Below are positions 36,635 to 48,287 of a stretch of 64,000 nucleotides of DNA, in pieces. Source of the DNA: Sphagnum magellanicum (Eukaryota; Streptophyta; Sphagnopsida; Sphagnales; Sphagnaceae). Where the stretch lies: positions 11,470,001-11,534,000 of the forward strand of contig CM038920.1 in NCBI GenBank assembly GCA_021904315.1. The letters run 5' to 3'. The number at the start of each line of letters is the position of its first letter. Positions within the stretch are counted from its first letter, which is position 1. The notes below the pieces were generated by a model. That model was not told where the DNA came from. It did not search any database and saw nothing but the letters and a program-made list of their open reading frames with translations. The position numbers were made by a program, and so were the translations under genes.

Positions 36635-39081
36635 CTCTCTCATTCTCTCTTTCTCTCTCTCTTCTCTCTCTCTCTCTAAAGAGACACAAAGAAAGAATTG
36701 GGTTTTGAGATTTCTGAGTTTTGAGAGGTGTGGTCTCTCTAAGAAGATTAATGGGTAGTTGTCAGAAAAATGTTTTTGAGATTCAAAGTTTTGAGAGAAA
36801 TGGTGGTTCTAGAGAAGAATTGGGTAGCTTTAGAAAAGAGTTTTTGTGAGAAATTGTGAGTTCTGAATTGGTAAAGCTCAGTTGAGAGAGTTTTGTGAGA
36901 AATTGTGACTATTGAATTGGTAGCTCAGTTGAGAGAGTTCTGTGAGAAATTGTGAGTTTTGTATTGGTAGCTGAAAAGAGAGAGAGAGAGAGAGAGAGAG
37001 AGAAATTTGAGATGAAGTGTGTTTTGAGAGGTCTGTCTCTAAGAAGAATGGGTAGTTAGTTGCTCAGAAGAAAGTTTTTTTAGATTCTGAGTTCAGATGC
37101 AAGAGGTCTCCCTAAGAATTGGGTCGCTGCAGAAGAGAGTTTTTGTGAGACTCTGAGTTCTGGATTGGTCTAAGAGCTCAGCTGAGAGAGTTTTGTGAGA
37201 AATTCTGGAGTTTTGCGAGGTGGGTCTCTGTCTCTAGATTGTTGAAGAGGAAGAAGCAGCTTCAAACTTTTTTGTGATAATTTTCTCCAGACTAGATTTT
37301 GTGTGGGACCAGGAAGAGAAGAAGAAGTCTAGGAGCTTTGGTTTTTTTCTTTTCTTTTTTCCTTTGGTTTTGTTGCTTTGTTTGTGTTGCTTCTTCAAAA
37401 GCGGTTGTACTATACTTTATCTTCTTCGCAATGAGTTACGTATGCTTTCATTCAGTCTCGTAGTTGTAGAGAAAAAAAAGAATAAGATCTCTCAAGTTGA
37501 GAAGAGCCAGAGAGAAAGGAAAAAACGGCGACGGGAGACGGACACACACACAGATTGCATAGATAGTTTACGGAGCTCAAAGAGCTTGGAGGTTTTCACA
37601 AGTATTTTATCTGATGTGGTTTGGAGCATGTAGAGAGAGGTGTGGAGATATAAGAGCTCACTAGAGATTGATCGCAGAGAGGAAGAAGAAGAGACCGGGG
37701 ATTGATTTCAAGAGTTTTAGCTGATTGGGTTCCGAGCAGGTAGAGGCTAGAGGCGTGGAGATAGAGCTCAGAGACCCACTTGCCCAGAGAGAGAGAGAAC
37801 CATCTCAGAGGACGTGATCAGCGAGAGAATGCAGAATCCCATATATTCACAGCAATTCTGTTGCACAGAGAGAGAGGCGGAGAAGAATCGCCGTAGAGAA
37901 CCTTGATCAGAGGGGAGTATATAGATCAGGTATTGAAGTTGGGTGCTCTTTCTCCACAGCGAGAGAGAGAGACAAACAGAGAGAGACAGAGCTCTTCAGC
38001 TCCGAGTTCGTTGTGATCGACTCTGGAAGAGTCTACAGCTATAGTTGCGATGACAGGATGATGGCAGAGGAGCTTGGTGAAGGAGGAGCGCTTTGAGCTT
38101 GACATAAATACAGAAACTGAGAGAAGATCTCTTGCAGAAGACCTACTTGCTGCAGAATGTAGGAAACAGGAGAATGAATTATAGGAGAGGAGCAGAAGTA
38201 TCAGTCAGAAGCAGCCCAGAGCTTTGTCATCAACTTGAAGATTCAGAGAGGAGGAGAAGAAAGGTGCTTACAATTCAGGATTACTCTTTTGGTTGTCTTC
38301 TTCTCTATCTTCTCTTCCTTGACTGTTGCTTCCCTCTCTTGCCAAACCTTTGGAAGTTGAGTGAAAATTTGGGCTGGAAGTACACTGAGAATTCCTTTTG
38401 TCTCAAAAGAGGAGAGGAGAATTTTGCAAAAGATTTGTGTCTTCTTCCTGCAAAAGTGTGAAGAGCTCAAAAACTGCTCCTGGGTGATTTGGAGAGGATT
38501 CTTCTCTTGCTATAGAGCTAGAAAAGAGATCCATGATGAAGCACCCATGCAGCCCAAAAAAAAGAAAAAAAAAAACCAGTAGTGCAGTAGTTCCTAATGA
38601 AGAGAAACTCAAAGAAGAACAAAGTAGAACCATTAGGAGTACGCTGAAGCGGTGTATTACTGGAAGGATACGGAATGCATTGCACTCTTGTTTCAGACCC
38701 TACCATTGCATTTGCATTCTTCACTTGGGATGGCCTTGTATCATGCTAATCCTCCCCAAGTTCTGATTTCTCTGACTCTTTTGCACTCTTCAAGCTGTGG
38801 TCTCCTATGTGGTCTGTCTGTCTTTCTCTCTCTCTCTCCTCAAAACGAAAGGGTATTATACTTAACTTCTAATTTAACTATGATGTGCACTGAGCTCTGA
38901 TGTTCAACTGCTTGGTTCAACTTGCAGTGACTGCCAGTAGTGAAACTTCGAGTTGTGAAGCAACTTGCAAATGTACTGACGCCCATTTCTGGAGTCCATC
39001 TCCACATGTAACAAGTTACAGGGATCAGCAGCAGCACTAGTTTGCAGGCCTGCATCTTGAGCCTGCTCCTGAAGACAAACC
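36635..39081 (+). promoter_or_regulatory. Long GA/CT-rich leader region of the 787-codon ORF
   Basis: Starts with a CT microsatellite (36635-36677), a common feature of plant transcription start regions, followed by more than 2 kb of purine-rich sequence without a long reading frame. It contains a duplicated block (about 36718-36915 and 37020-37205), a ~48-bp tandem repeat (GTGAGAAATTGTG at 36846, 36895 and 36942), a GA run (36977-37003) and many short upstream ORFs. A plausible 5' UTR intron runs from the donor CAG|GTATTG near 37929 to the acceptor CTTGCAG near 38927. Assignment as leader is inference. Confidence 0.5.
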
Positions 39082-41445
39082 ATGCATGGGAGCATGGCGG
39101 ATTTGAAGGAGAATAGAGGTATGATCAACAGAAAAGTTCTTGTTTCCACTCCATTGGCAGCATCAGCCCCTGACCTCAACCAACGAAAATCGCTGCAAGC
39201 AGATGTGGATGGACGAACAAAGCAATTAACACTCTCATGGTCAAGTGCATGCAAAAATTTGAAAATCATAGAGCCACAATCATGTGTGCTGGAGCGCATT
39301 CAAGAAGATACTGTTTATTCTGACACAGAAGTTACGTGGGCAGTGCAAATTTTGGACAGGATCATCATGTTGGCAAAACAGTGGCACATAGTTGCAAACC
39401 CCAGCAGCTATGGATATAACTCTGTCAGACAACCAATCTCTGAATCTAAATCCACAGAGGAGGACCAACAAACAGAGCAACTACAGATCCAGCCATATAG
39501 GAACCACTCATCCTTATCTCCCAAAACTTCTGAAGAGTTTCCAGAGCTTTTGCAGGTCCAGGATGCAGATTACTTTCAAAAGAGAAGGTCACTGGGACAG
39601 GTGACAATGATGCATGAAGGTTCCATGCAAGAGACGCAGCTGGATTCTGTAAAGATGCAAACAGAATCACAAAGCTTACTGGAATGCTCAAAAGCAGTCA
39701 AGACTCATGATATGAAGTGGGCAAAGGATCTGAAAGCCACCATTCAGGAACCTGAAATGGAACCTAAACAGTGGCACTCCAAAATACATATGAGTTCCAA
39801 ACATTCCTTGGAGGATATTAGGGCAGAGTTCCAACAGTTTCCCCCACAAAGCCTAGAGGAGTTTGAGCTTCATGAGGATAATTTCCATGATGCTCAATTT
39901 GGACGACAGAGGGATCACAAAAATCTGTTGAAGGGTGGTACAGAACTTGCTTTTCAACAGTACCCATCTCCGTCCTCACTCACATTTGAACATTCCCCCA
40001 ATTCGGTGTGCTCTGAAGATCAGTTGACAGCAAGGACATCGAAGAGGCTCTACATCAAAATACCACAGGATCAGCTGCCCTTGAATTACTATGATCATGT
40101 GGGAGCAGTTTCCAGTTGTGAGGATCTAGATAGCAAACCTGTGCTAAGGACAGAATTGGAGTATCCCTGGGGAGCTGCATTCAAATACAGAGATTCACCC
40201 ACATCAACTCTTTCTGAAGACCCTGATGAGCAACCACACCCAACAGAGGTGTCTGACAGTTCAGAATGGATGGAGTTAGGGTACCCGTGCTCTTCCACTT
40301 TTGTTTACAGGGATGAGTCCTCAGATTCTGAGTCTCTGAAACATGATCCATGTGAGCAGCTTAAGGTCATGAAGGCTGCTTCTTCTTCGAGTGGCCTCCC
40401 ATCACACCTCCCAGTGATTCACACTGCTGGAGTCTTCCACACAGATTTAAATCCCAGATTCAGACGACCTACTAAGGAGGCTCAGCATGATCTGCCTGGA
40501 CAGACAGAAATTCAAGCAGAAAGTGGAGAACCCTGTTCACCAGGGTTTGCATACACAGATTCACCTGTGTCTGTGCTGCTGCCAAAGGAGGCTACCATGG
40601 ACTACCAAAGAAGTGAAACAGCAGCAAGTTCTCCAGATGTTGATTTCTCTGAGCTCCAACTCTTGCAGCACACAACTAATTGGGAGTCTTGGTTGCAGAG
40701 GGATGGGGATGCTCTTGATGAAGCAGATTTGCAGTTCCTATTCCCATCCCACACTCAACATAGAGACACAATTTCATCTGAGGAGGTGCTCAGGGAAGAC
40801 CATACGAGTTTCTTAAGCCTGACACCAAAGACCCAACACTTGCAAGAGCTCCAAAATCAGTGGCTCCCATCTTCAGAGTTTGGGGGTTCTAGAGGTGGAT
40901 CAAAACGACATCAAGAACTTTCCAAAAGCATTGAACGACTAGCACGTAACCTTTCAAAACGACATTCTATGGATATACCTTGGAGTCAGAACACAAGCAC
41001 TGATGATGATGAAGAGATATTCCCGAGTGTCAAGAGCTGGGAAATTCAAGAAGATGAAGAACCCAAGGATACACCCACACAACACTGCCAGCAGAAACAG
41101 CAAGGCAAGAAAACTGTATCTTACGTTACATCCCATCACTCTCACTTGACATCTTTTGTTCCTTCTTCTCCCAAGCAAAGGAGTACCACAGCCTTAGTTC
41201 CGTGTGGTGGTCGATTATTTTCTTGGCCAGGTTGGATTCTTCCATTTAGTGCCAGCAAGGTTAGATTCAAAGAAACTGAAAGGCACTCTGCAGATATGAA
41301 GACTAGCTTTGGAGGACCTGCAAACAGACCTGCACAGACAGTGAAAAGTTCAGGAAATGGTAGCTATAAGAGCCATGCTGCCATGACTGTAGCTGACATT
41401 CTTAGAGGAGATTTGGGTGAAGAGTTCAGGTTAGCACAGTGGTAG
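39082..41445 (+). CDS. Uncharacterised 787-aa Ser/Glu/Gln-rich protein
   Basis: A single open frame of 787 codons in a region where other frames are closed every 50-100 codons, so it is almost certainly coding. I do not recognise the family. An in-frame TGA at 39070 limits the start. ATG 39082 is first, but ATG 39094 (AGCATGGCG) has better context. The protein is hydrophilic, with no signal peptide or membrane segment seen. Visible parts: a possible helix VTWAVQILDRIIMLAKQWHI (about residue 90-115); a degenerate repeat from about residue 287 to 500 (ELAFQQYPSPSSLTFEHSP; ELEYPWGAAFKYRDSPTS; ELGYPCSSTFVYRDESS; SGEPCSPGFAYTDSPVS); a basic SIERLARNLSKRHSMDI; and a C-terminus HAAMTVADILRGDLGEEF. 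The composition suggests a largely disordered scaffold or regulatory protein. No function is proposed. Confidence 0.8.
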   Translation: MHGSMADLKENRGMINRKVLVSTPLAASAPDLNQRKSLQADVDGRTKQLTLSWSSACKNLKIIEPQSCVLERIQEDTVYSDTEVTWAVQILDRIIMLAKQWHIVANPSSYGYNSVRQPISESKSTEEDQQTEQLQIQPYRNHSSLSPKTSEEFPELLQVQDADYFQKRRSLGQVTMMHEGSMQETQLDSVKMQTESQSLLECSKAVKTHDMKWAKDLKATIQEPEMEPKQWHSKIHMSSKHSLEDIRAEFQQFPPQSLEEFELHEDNFHDAQFGRQRDHKNLLKGGTELAFQQYPSPSSLTFEHSPNSVCSEDQLTARTSKRLYIKIPQDQLPLNYYDHVGAVSSCEDLDSKPVLRTELEYPWGAAFKYRDSPTSTLSEDPDEQPHPTEVSDSSEWMELGYPCSSTFVYRDESSDSESLKHDPCEQLKVMKAASSSSGLPSHLPVIHTAGVFHTDLNPRFRRPTKEAQHDLPGQTEIQAESGEPCSPGFAYTDSPVSVLLPKEATMDYQRSETAASSPDVDFSELQLLQHTTNWESWLQRDGDALDEADLQFLFPSHTQHRDTISSEEVLREDHTSFLSLTPKTQHLQELQNQWLPSSEFGGSRGGSKRHQELSKSIERLARNLSKRHSMDIPWSQNTSTDDDEEIFPSVKSWEIQEDEEPKDTPTQHCQQKQQGKKTVSYVTSHHSHLTSFVPSSPKQRSTTALVPCGGRLFSWPGWILPFSASKVRFKETERHSADMKTSFGGPANRPAQTVKSSGNGSYKSHAAMTVADILRGDLGEEFRLAQW

Positions 41446-42715
41446 GAGTATGCCAGCAATGTCATAAGTAAGGACCTTGGAAACTATGTACACTAGACCA
41501 TCAGAGAACTCACACAATGTGTGTGAACTGATCTGTTAAAAGCCAGGAAAGAGCAGCTCAAATGAGGTAAAACATTTTCACGAATCAAGGAAAGAAGTCA
41601 AAGTATGTACATCTCTTACCAATTTCTTGCTGAATCTCCTGAAGAAATGCAGTGTGAGATTGGTTCATGTCAAACGTGTGACTACTACTTTTTCCAGCTC
41701 TAGTACTTGAGCAAACAAAAGTGGTTTAAAAGTAAGTTGATACCTCCAAGAGCTTCCCCAAAACCCCTCCCCTGAGGAAATAGCAAGAACAAAACTAATA
41801 ACTGTTGTGAGAATTGGGAAATCTCCATACTCAGGATTAAGAAAAAGCCAGAACAAGGTCAGAACTGTTTTCCTTGAAGTCAAAGAAAGACTTCCAGATA
41901 AAGGACTTTCAGAACCGGGAAGGAGGAACAACAGAAAGCACTAACAAGAGTGAAGAAACAATAGAACCAAAGGAGTATGGACAGAAGTGACAGCCATGAT
42001 ACTGGCTAGCAACTAACAAATCACACCCACACAGGAACACAAACATCAAAAACTGAAGGCCTGGCCTTCTCTCTCCGTTTTCCATCTTCCAAAGTCCCAG
42101 GAGCTCTCTATTTTGCTCCCAGTTACCTTGTTGCTCCTGTTCTGATGGTAACTATTTTGACAGTCTCTTGACCTTGATGTTTGAATGCCCTGCATTATTA
42201 GTCCTTCAACAAAATCTCTTTTTGCATAAGTATATTACTTGCATGACAGCACATATACCACTGAGTGACAATGAACAAACATCAGAAGCAAAGCAACGTC
42301 TCTTAAATAAAAGAAATCACCCAATTTGTTTCAGAAGGTTCCTGGAGCAAATGATCTATGTTTGTACAACAGTAACAGATGACAAGAACAGACCAACTCA
42401 TATGAAACATGCACTGTCTGTTCCTTTGTGTCATGATTGGTACACATGCAACTAAGCTGGCTAGCCAACAGACCATATGTTTGAAACAGGGTAAATGTAA
42501 CCCATCATTTCAAATCTGCACTTAGATCACAAAACAAGTTTGTATTCCTTGTGGTGAAAAGGTATCAATGAGATTGCAGAGAAAAACCTCAACAAAAAAG
42601 ATGCTCACAATGTCAGCAACTATCTGTAATTGCTCATGACAAAAAAAGTATGTGAGTAGAATTAGCAGAAAATGACAGGTAAACTTTTGCATGCGCAGAA
42701 AGTTCCAGATTCTGT
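41446..42715. other. Convergent intergenic region
   Basis: Lies between the stop of the 787-codon ORF and the OXA2 stop on the other strand. Presumably two 3' UTRs. Short ORFs only; nothing recognised. Confidence 0.6.
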
Positions 42716-45700
42716 TCAATTATTCTTTGTGTTTTCAAGTCGCAGTTCTTCCTCCAACTTGGACACATAAATACTGGTGACCATAGGTTCGTACTCTGCT
42801 GCTTTCTTGAGAAGTGCCAATGCCTGCACCTTGTTCCCTTCTTGACTCAAAGCACTGCACGAAGACACCAAAGAAGCCAGTAAGAGAAAATAACCCAGAG
42901 AAATGTCACAAACTCATTTTCTTTTGTATAAAATTTGAGAGAATAAGAAATCATAGATAGCCTGAAGCTGAATTGGAACAATCATAAAAAGTGGTTGCTG
43001 CTTCATTTCATAAATTCAACAAGAGGGCTTCAATTGGACTTTTATATACCTGCTGAGAGTAACTAGGCCCTGGAAGTACCGGTGCTGTGATAAAGCATCT
43101 TTGGGCACATCCAGTCTAGTAATGACTGACATCACCTCTATTGCCTCTGCCCGTTTCCCCTAGCATAGTTTGGACACATGAGGCCACACTGAGTACCAGA
43201 AAAGGTCATGAGAAATCAATCAGGTAGTTTTTGCAGCATCAAGTTGGATTTGCATTGTCTGGGGTATAATGCAGTATTCAATGAGGCATGTGTCTTGTTT
43301 AAAGGTTTCAAAGGTCCATGGCAACCGAAGAAGAGAAAGTCTGGCCTCTACAATAGGTACCTCTTTGAAAAGTGCTACTCCAGCCCCAAGCGCTGCTGCG
43401 ATGACCAGCTTATTATCCTTTGTCTGTAACCAGATGAATTTGACTCACTTTTTAAAAACCCCAAACACTTACTAGGAACCATTATCATTCCAAGAAATCT
43501 GTACAGATCAATGTCAATGCGCTACAGAATGAGATCTCCATGGCACTCAGGCAGTGGCCCTAATGGCAGAGTTTTGTGGAAGAAAAAGCTTACCTTTTCC
43601 AAGACAAGGTTGTAATACTGTAATGCTTCTGACCACTGTTGCCTCCCAATGTAAATCTTTCCCAGAGCAAACAGTGCTTCTGTGCTGTTGGAGTATTTTG
43701 TCGTTGTATAGCTGTCAGAAGAAATATCTATGTTCATCAATTCTGCAATGGAGAGCTATATGAACATGCTGAAGCACCCAATTTGCATTGGGCAGAAGAG
43801 ACTAACATGAAGCCTTTTTGCTTCCTAATTAATCTGCAGTTAATAACTTCTTGTACATGAGTAAAACAATCACCAAGACCCATACACTGCAACTGCATCT
43901 TGTGCCCAAAAGCAACTAAATATTTGCTAAATGAAGACAAAAAGGAAAAAGAATTTATTAAAATGCTGCTTCGAATAAGTGTTTTCACTTGGTTTGCAAA
44001 ATCCCCATTTCCTGGTCAGATGCACTTACTGTAAAACTTGAAGAGCTTCATCCTCTTTTCCCTGTGCAATACAGTTTGCAGCCAACTGCCAGACCAAAGA
44101 CCAAAAGCCAATTACTGTTGTGTCTGCCATCACTCATCCAACAATAATCAAAGGTCTAGCAAGCTGGATTCAAGTTTCAAATGGACAACTTCTTTCACTC
44201 CCCTTCTTCAGCCTACACCATAACTTCTTCACCTTTCAAATTTCAAGGTTTTGGTCAGATACCACAAGGAGCTCGTCTGCACTCATATTCTCAACTGCCT
44301 CTTCCTTCAGTTCACTTGGTCCCTGACTTTGAGAGGGAGGAGGTGTTTCTCGTAGCTTTGTGAGCTCAGACAACAAAGGAAGGCCAAGTTTTGCTCGAAC
44401 TTGGGGCTGCCGCAGAGCTATTGTCTGCACATAGCAAGGTAGGTCCTAACTGAAAAGTTGGGTATTGGGAACAGGAGGTACCTGATATTGGGACAGAACT
44501 ACAGTTCCTAGAAGCTCACAATGGGCAGTATTTGACTACTACTGACAATAGTAAGAAGAATAAATGCCCACATATATTGAGAAATCTGAATCTTATTACC
44601 AAGATGTGCAATTCACCTGTGCAAGGCTGCAGCAGTTGTTGGTCAGCCAATACATGAACACTCCCTGCCAAAAATATTGTGAAAGATTTAGTCATGCATT
44701 CCACATTATAATGCTCCCAATACTATTAAGAAACACGTGAGCCCAAAAGACAACATCATTTATGCCCTTGAGGGATTTGAAACCAACATTGAGCCCAATT
44801 ACCAGTTTTGGGAAGAGTTCAGATCAAATGTCAATTTTCTTATTCCTCTTTCCCCCAACTGCTGACTGCATATCAGTTTCTTCATCTCCATTTTTTATCT
44901 GTTGGAGATGCTTGGTCTTCATATATGAAAAGGAAGGAAGGGAATTGGCAATGCCACTATATTTAGAAACATAGAATGATTTGTTATACACACAACATCA
45001 CTTTACCTGAGGCAGGTAGAACCCAAAGATGAATGCTGGGATTGTAGCAGCCTCCAGCCACCACTTGTAGAACTGAATTCATGAACCCAAAGTCAGAAAA
45101 ATTTCCAACTTCCATGAAAAAACAGCACTCCTAAGACACTGATAAAAACTGATGCTCCATTTGGGGTGGGAGGTTACCTTCATGAGAGTACCCATCATGC
45201 CTTTCTGTTTCTCAATGCCCTTGAATGATATCTACTGTAAAAAGCACCCCACCAGCCACGGTGGACAAGCAAGTATTCAGCAAGTTGAACCAAAGCAAAT
45301 CAATGGATGGGATGAAGTAAGATGTCATATCTGAAAACATGTAATACGTTAAAGATGTTCAGTATATGCTGCTCCCATGTGTACTAATCCTGGTACACTT
45401 CTATTCAACGTAGAGGAGAAAAGTGGAATTTGATTTGTTTCTCACAGGGTCTAGATCATTCTAGTTCTTCATCAATATTAAACCAGGAGTGTTTTTTGAA
45501 GACAGCAGAAGTCTGAACCTTCCAGGCAGTGAACAGACAATTCCAGGCTTAATTGTTTTGTTTTCAAGCTTCAAAAAAGTCTATGCTCCAAAGGACATTT
45601 CCATTCTCCTAAAAAATTTGGATCCTATCATGTGCCACTCCATTCTCCTGTCATAGTCTAATTTTCTCTTGTTAGGTTCAGCCTCTTAATTTCAAAATAT

Positions 45701-47879
45701 AGGCACACAGTGGAATCACCTGTAAATTGATAAAGTAAGTCACTGCCACAAGGGTTGGAAACAGTGCACCAAGAGCACCTTGGACAGGCACAGTCAAATC
45801 TGTGAACCAAAGACTTCCTCCCTGTTCATGAGTGAAAATAATTAGCCATTTGGATCCCCAGAAAAAGAATACACATCTCCCTTCAAGTTTCATACCACAG
45901 AATCCTCAGCATTTAAGTATAGACACTTACACAATCAAAGCCAGGGTGTGAAGCCATTGCCATTTGCCGGACTGCAACAATCCAGGTAATAAACAACGGT
46001 ACCTGCAGTGAATCATGGACAAAAGTGATCAGAACTTATCATCCCCTGCACTAGTTTTTTTTGGGACCAGGTATCCCGCTAGCAACCCACTCAAGTTGAG
46101 TGGTTACTCTCAAATCTAAATACAAGTCTCCTTAAAAATTCCTGTCTTGAGATTGTGATCACAGATTCACCATGCAGATTGTGATCACAAAGACTACACC
46201 TGCACAAATGGTACTGCAATGAGCCAAGCAGGACTAGGAGCTCCAAGCTCAAGGCGCCGCTTGGTGAAAATTCGGTATTGATCAGCCATGCTCTTGCCAG
46301 AGCCACGCGCAGGAACTGGAGATGGTACTACACAGACAAACAAAACAGCAATTTGTCACAGAATGTTCTGAATAGAGCTCAAACATTATTACATATTGTA
46401 TGGAAAAACAACACCACCATTTGCTGGTCCAAGAGAATTGGTTGTTTCCACTGAAATGTTCAGGTCAGATTTTAGGGTTCAGGGTTTTAGGCTAAGTCTT
46501 GATTCAAGGTCTTAATGCAGTGCATAGTAATGGAGTTCATCGTCACATAGGGTTTTAACCAGCATTGCATCAGCTTGCATAAACCTAGTGCAAATGACAT
46601 TGAACAGTAACAGTGCATTTCCTGTTACAAGTATTGGCATCCACCATCAAGAGACAACCACATCTCTATGAAATTGCAGAGAAATCTCCACAACAACAGT
46701 CATGGTACATTCTGTTTTTTGATGCCATATCCTTATGAGAGTTGCTCACAAAGTGTCTGATGATCACCTTCATGATGAATAGCAGTGACCTGACAGTGGG
46801 TGTACATACATTACAAACTTCCTATCCTCAGACCATCTACTGGATGGCCATCACCAAAAATATGACAAAAAGGGGCTTCAAACAAGGATGCACAAATCTC
46901 ACACTGACTCCCGAGGCGAGCTAGCTCTGATGCTTTTTGGAGCTGGGTTACAGTCAAGGGAAAGAGTGCCACTCGCAATGCTAACGTGGAGCCAACAATT
47001 GTAAGCCACCTGCAAATCATGCACATAGAAACCAACCAAAAGAATATGAAGAAGGGAAAAACCCAGAAACCCATTGCCAAAAAGACCAAAGAAAAAGGAA
47101 AATTACACCCTAAAATGCACACACAGAAAAAAAAGAGGGACATGCTCACACCATGGAATTCCAGTTGCATTGTGAAATCCATCCAGAGTTACAATAACTG
47201 CATCAACAGGCACTTGCAAAAAGCTCCAAATGGAAGAACTACTAGTTGTTTCTGCAGCTAGGGTTTCATTCACCGATTGTTCTTCCTCCACACTCCTGAG
47301 GAGGACAGTCCTAACATCTGCTTCTGCTGCTGCTGCATCTTCTGGACTCCAGGAAGGAGAATCTGATGCTGATGATGGTCGAGGTTTGTTCTCCCCACTC
47401 CAAGGAAAAGCTTCAGCATCCCTGAGGCTTGAATCATCATGACCAAAACCTTGGAATCCTACTTCTCTCTCCTCCTCCTCAGAAGAAGAAACTTCCGGGA
47501 TGATGTCTTCTACTATTGCACCATTTTTTTCCGTTGCTTCTTCTTCCACACGCGAAGAACGACTCCACCATGCAAATCCCCTCACAAAACTCATATGATT
47601 CCCATAGCGCTCTCTTGTTGAATCAGGCGGTTTCAGAGACCGTTGCAAGAATCCCGAAATGAAAACAAGCGGCTGCGCTTCTTTGCATGAAGAAGAAGAA
47701 GGAGAAGTCGTCGTCGTCGTCGTCGTCGTCCTATCTCGATTCGGATCCACGACATCCGAAAGCAAGAAAGATTTCCGCAGTGAACTCTTCTTGTCAACAG
47801 AAAGCTTTCGCGACCGACGACTGAGACAAGAAGCTACCAGAATCCGCTGTGCAGCTTTCGAAGAAGAAGAAGCCATCAA
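42716..47879 (-). CDS. OXA2: Mitochondrial OXA1/ALB3/YidC-family insertase with C-terminal TPR region (OXA2 type)
   Basis: Inserts proteins into the mitochondrial inner membrane; the plant OXA2 type carries a TPR-like tail. Fourteen exons, 650 aa: 47879-47152, 47009-46903, 46327-46200, 46002-45931, 45821-45720, 45231-45178, 45072-45007, 44664-44617, 44424-44263, 44085-44030, 43711-43594, 43423-43361, 43159-43050, 42854-42716. All phases are consistent. The N-terminus is Ser/Arg-rich and fits a mitochondrial presequence, with a Thr run from a GTC/GAC microsatellite. The insertase core runs from DAVIVTLDGFHNATGIPWWL (about 225) through VALFPLTVTQLQK, APSPAWLIAVPFVQVPLFIT, HPGFDCGGSLWFTDLT and GVFMYWLTNNCCSLAQ (to about 435). 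The TPR-like tail includes SADELLVLAANCIAQGKEDE, STEALFALGKIYIGRQQWSE and QALALLKKAAEYEP. It ends KLEEELRLENTKNN. OXA2a and OXA2b paralogues cannot be distinguished here. Confidence 0.93.
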
Positions 47880-48287
47880 GAAGAAGGCTCTCTCTCTCTC
47901 TCTCCCCCCTATCTCTCTCTCAAAAGAATTCAGAAAAACTCTCTTCTGCTCTGATCGCTACTTACATAATGCTGATGATCCTCGAGAGCAACAACACAGC
48001 TGGATGCTCGATTTCTTCCCCGGCAATTCAGCGGCGGCGGCGGCTTCTTCTTCCAAAAGCTGAACGAAAATGCAAGCGGAAGAAACAGCAGCAACAACAA
48101 CGAGGAGAATCAGATCCTCGTCAAGAGATTCGAAATCGCAAGACTAGAAAGCACGCCCTAAGAAAGAAAGGAACCGTCGTGTTCCTCCTCCTCATTCTGC
48201 TTGCTGCACATCATCGTCCGCGTCCAGTTTCCGGAGTCCGCCGTTTGTCTTCTTCTTTCTTGTGTTGCAAGCATCTTCTCTAGTTCG
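47880..48287. promoter_or_regulatory. Divergent OXA2-ureF intergenic region
   Basis: Only 408 bp separate the two start codons, so both 5' UTRs and promoters share it. It holds a TC-rich tract (47888-47923) next to the OXA2 start, a GGC/GCC-rich patch near 48031-48047 and AG-rich sequence. No TATA box is obvious. Open frames across it are shadows. Confidence 0.65.

Noticed and set aside
47659-48283. 134- and 144-codon plus-strand ORFs antisense to OXA2 exon 1
   Set aside because: They are shadows of exon 1 and of the divergent promoter, with microsatellite-driven composition.
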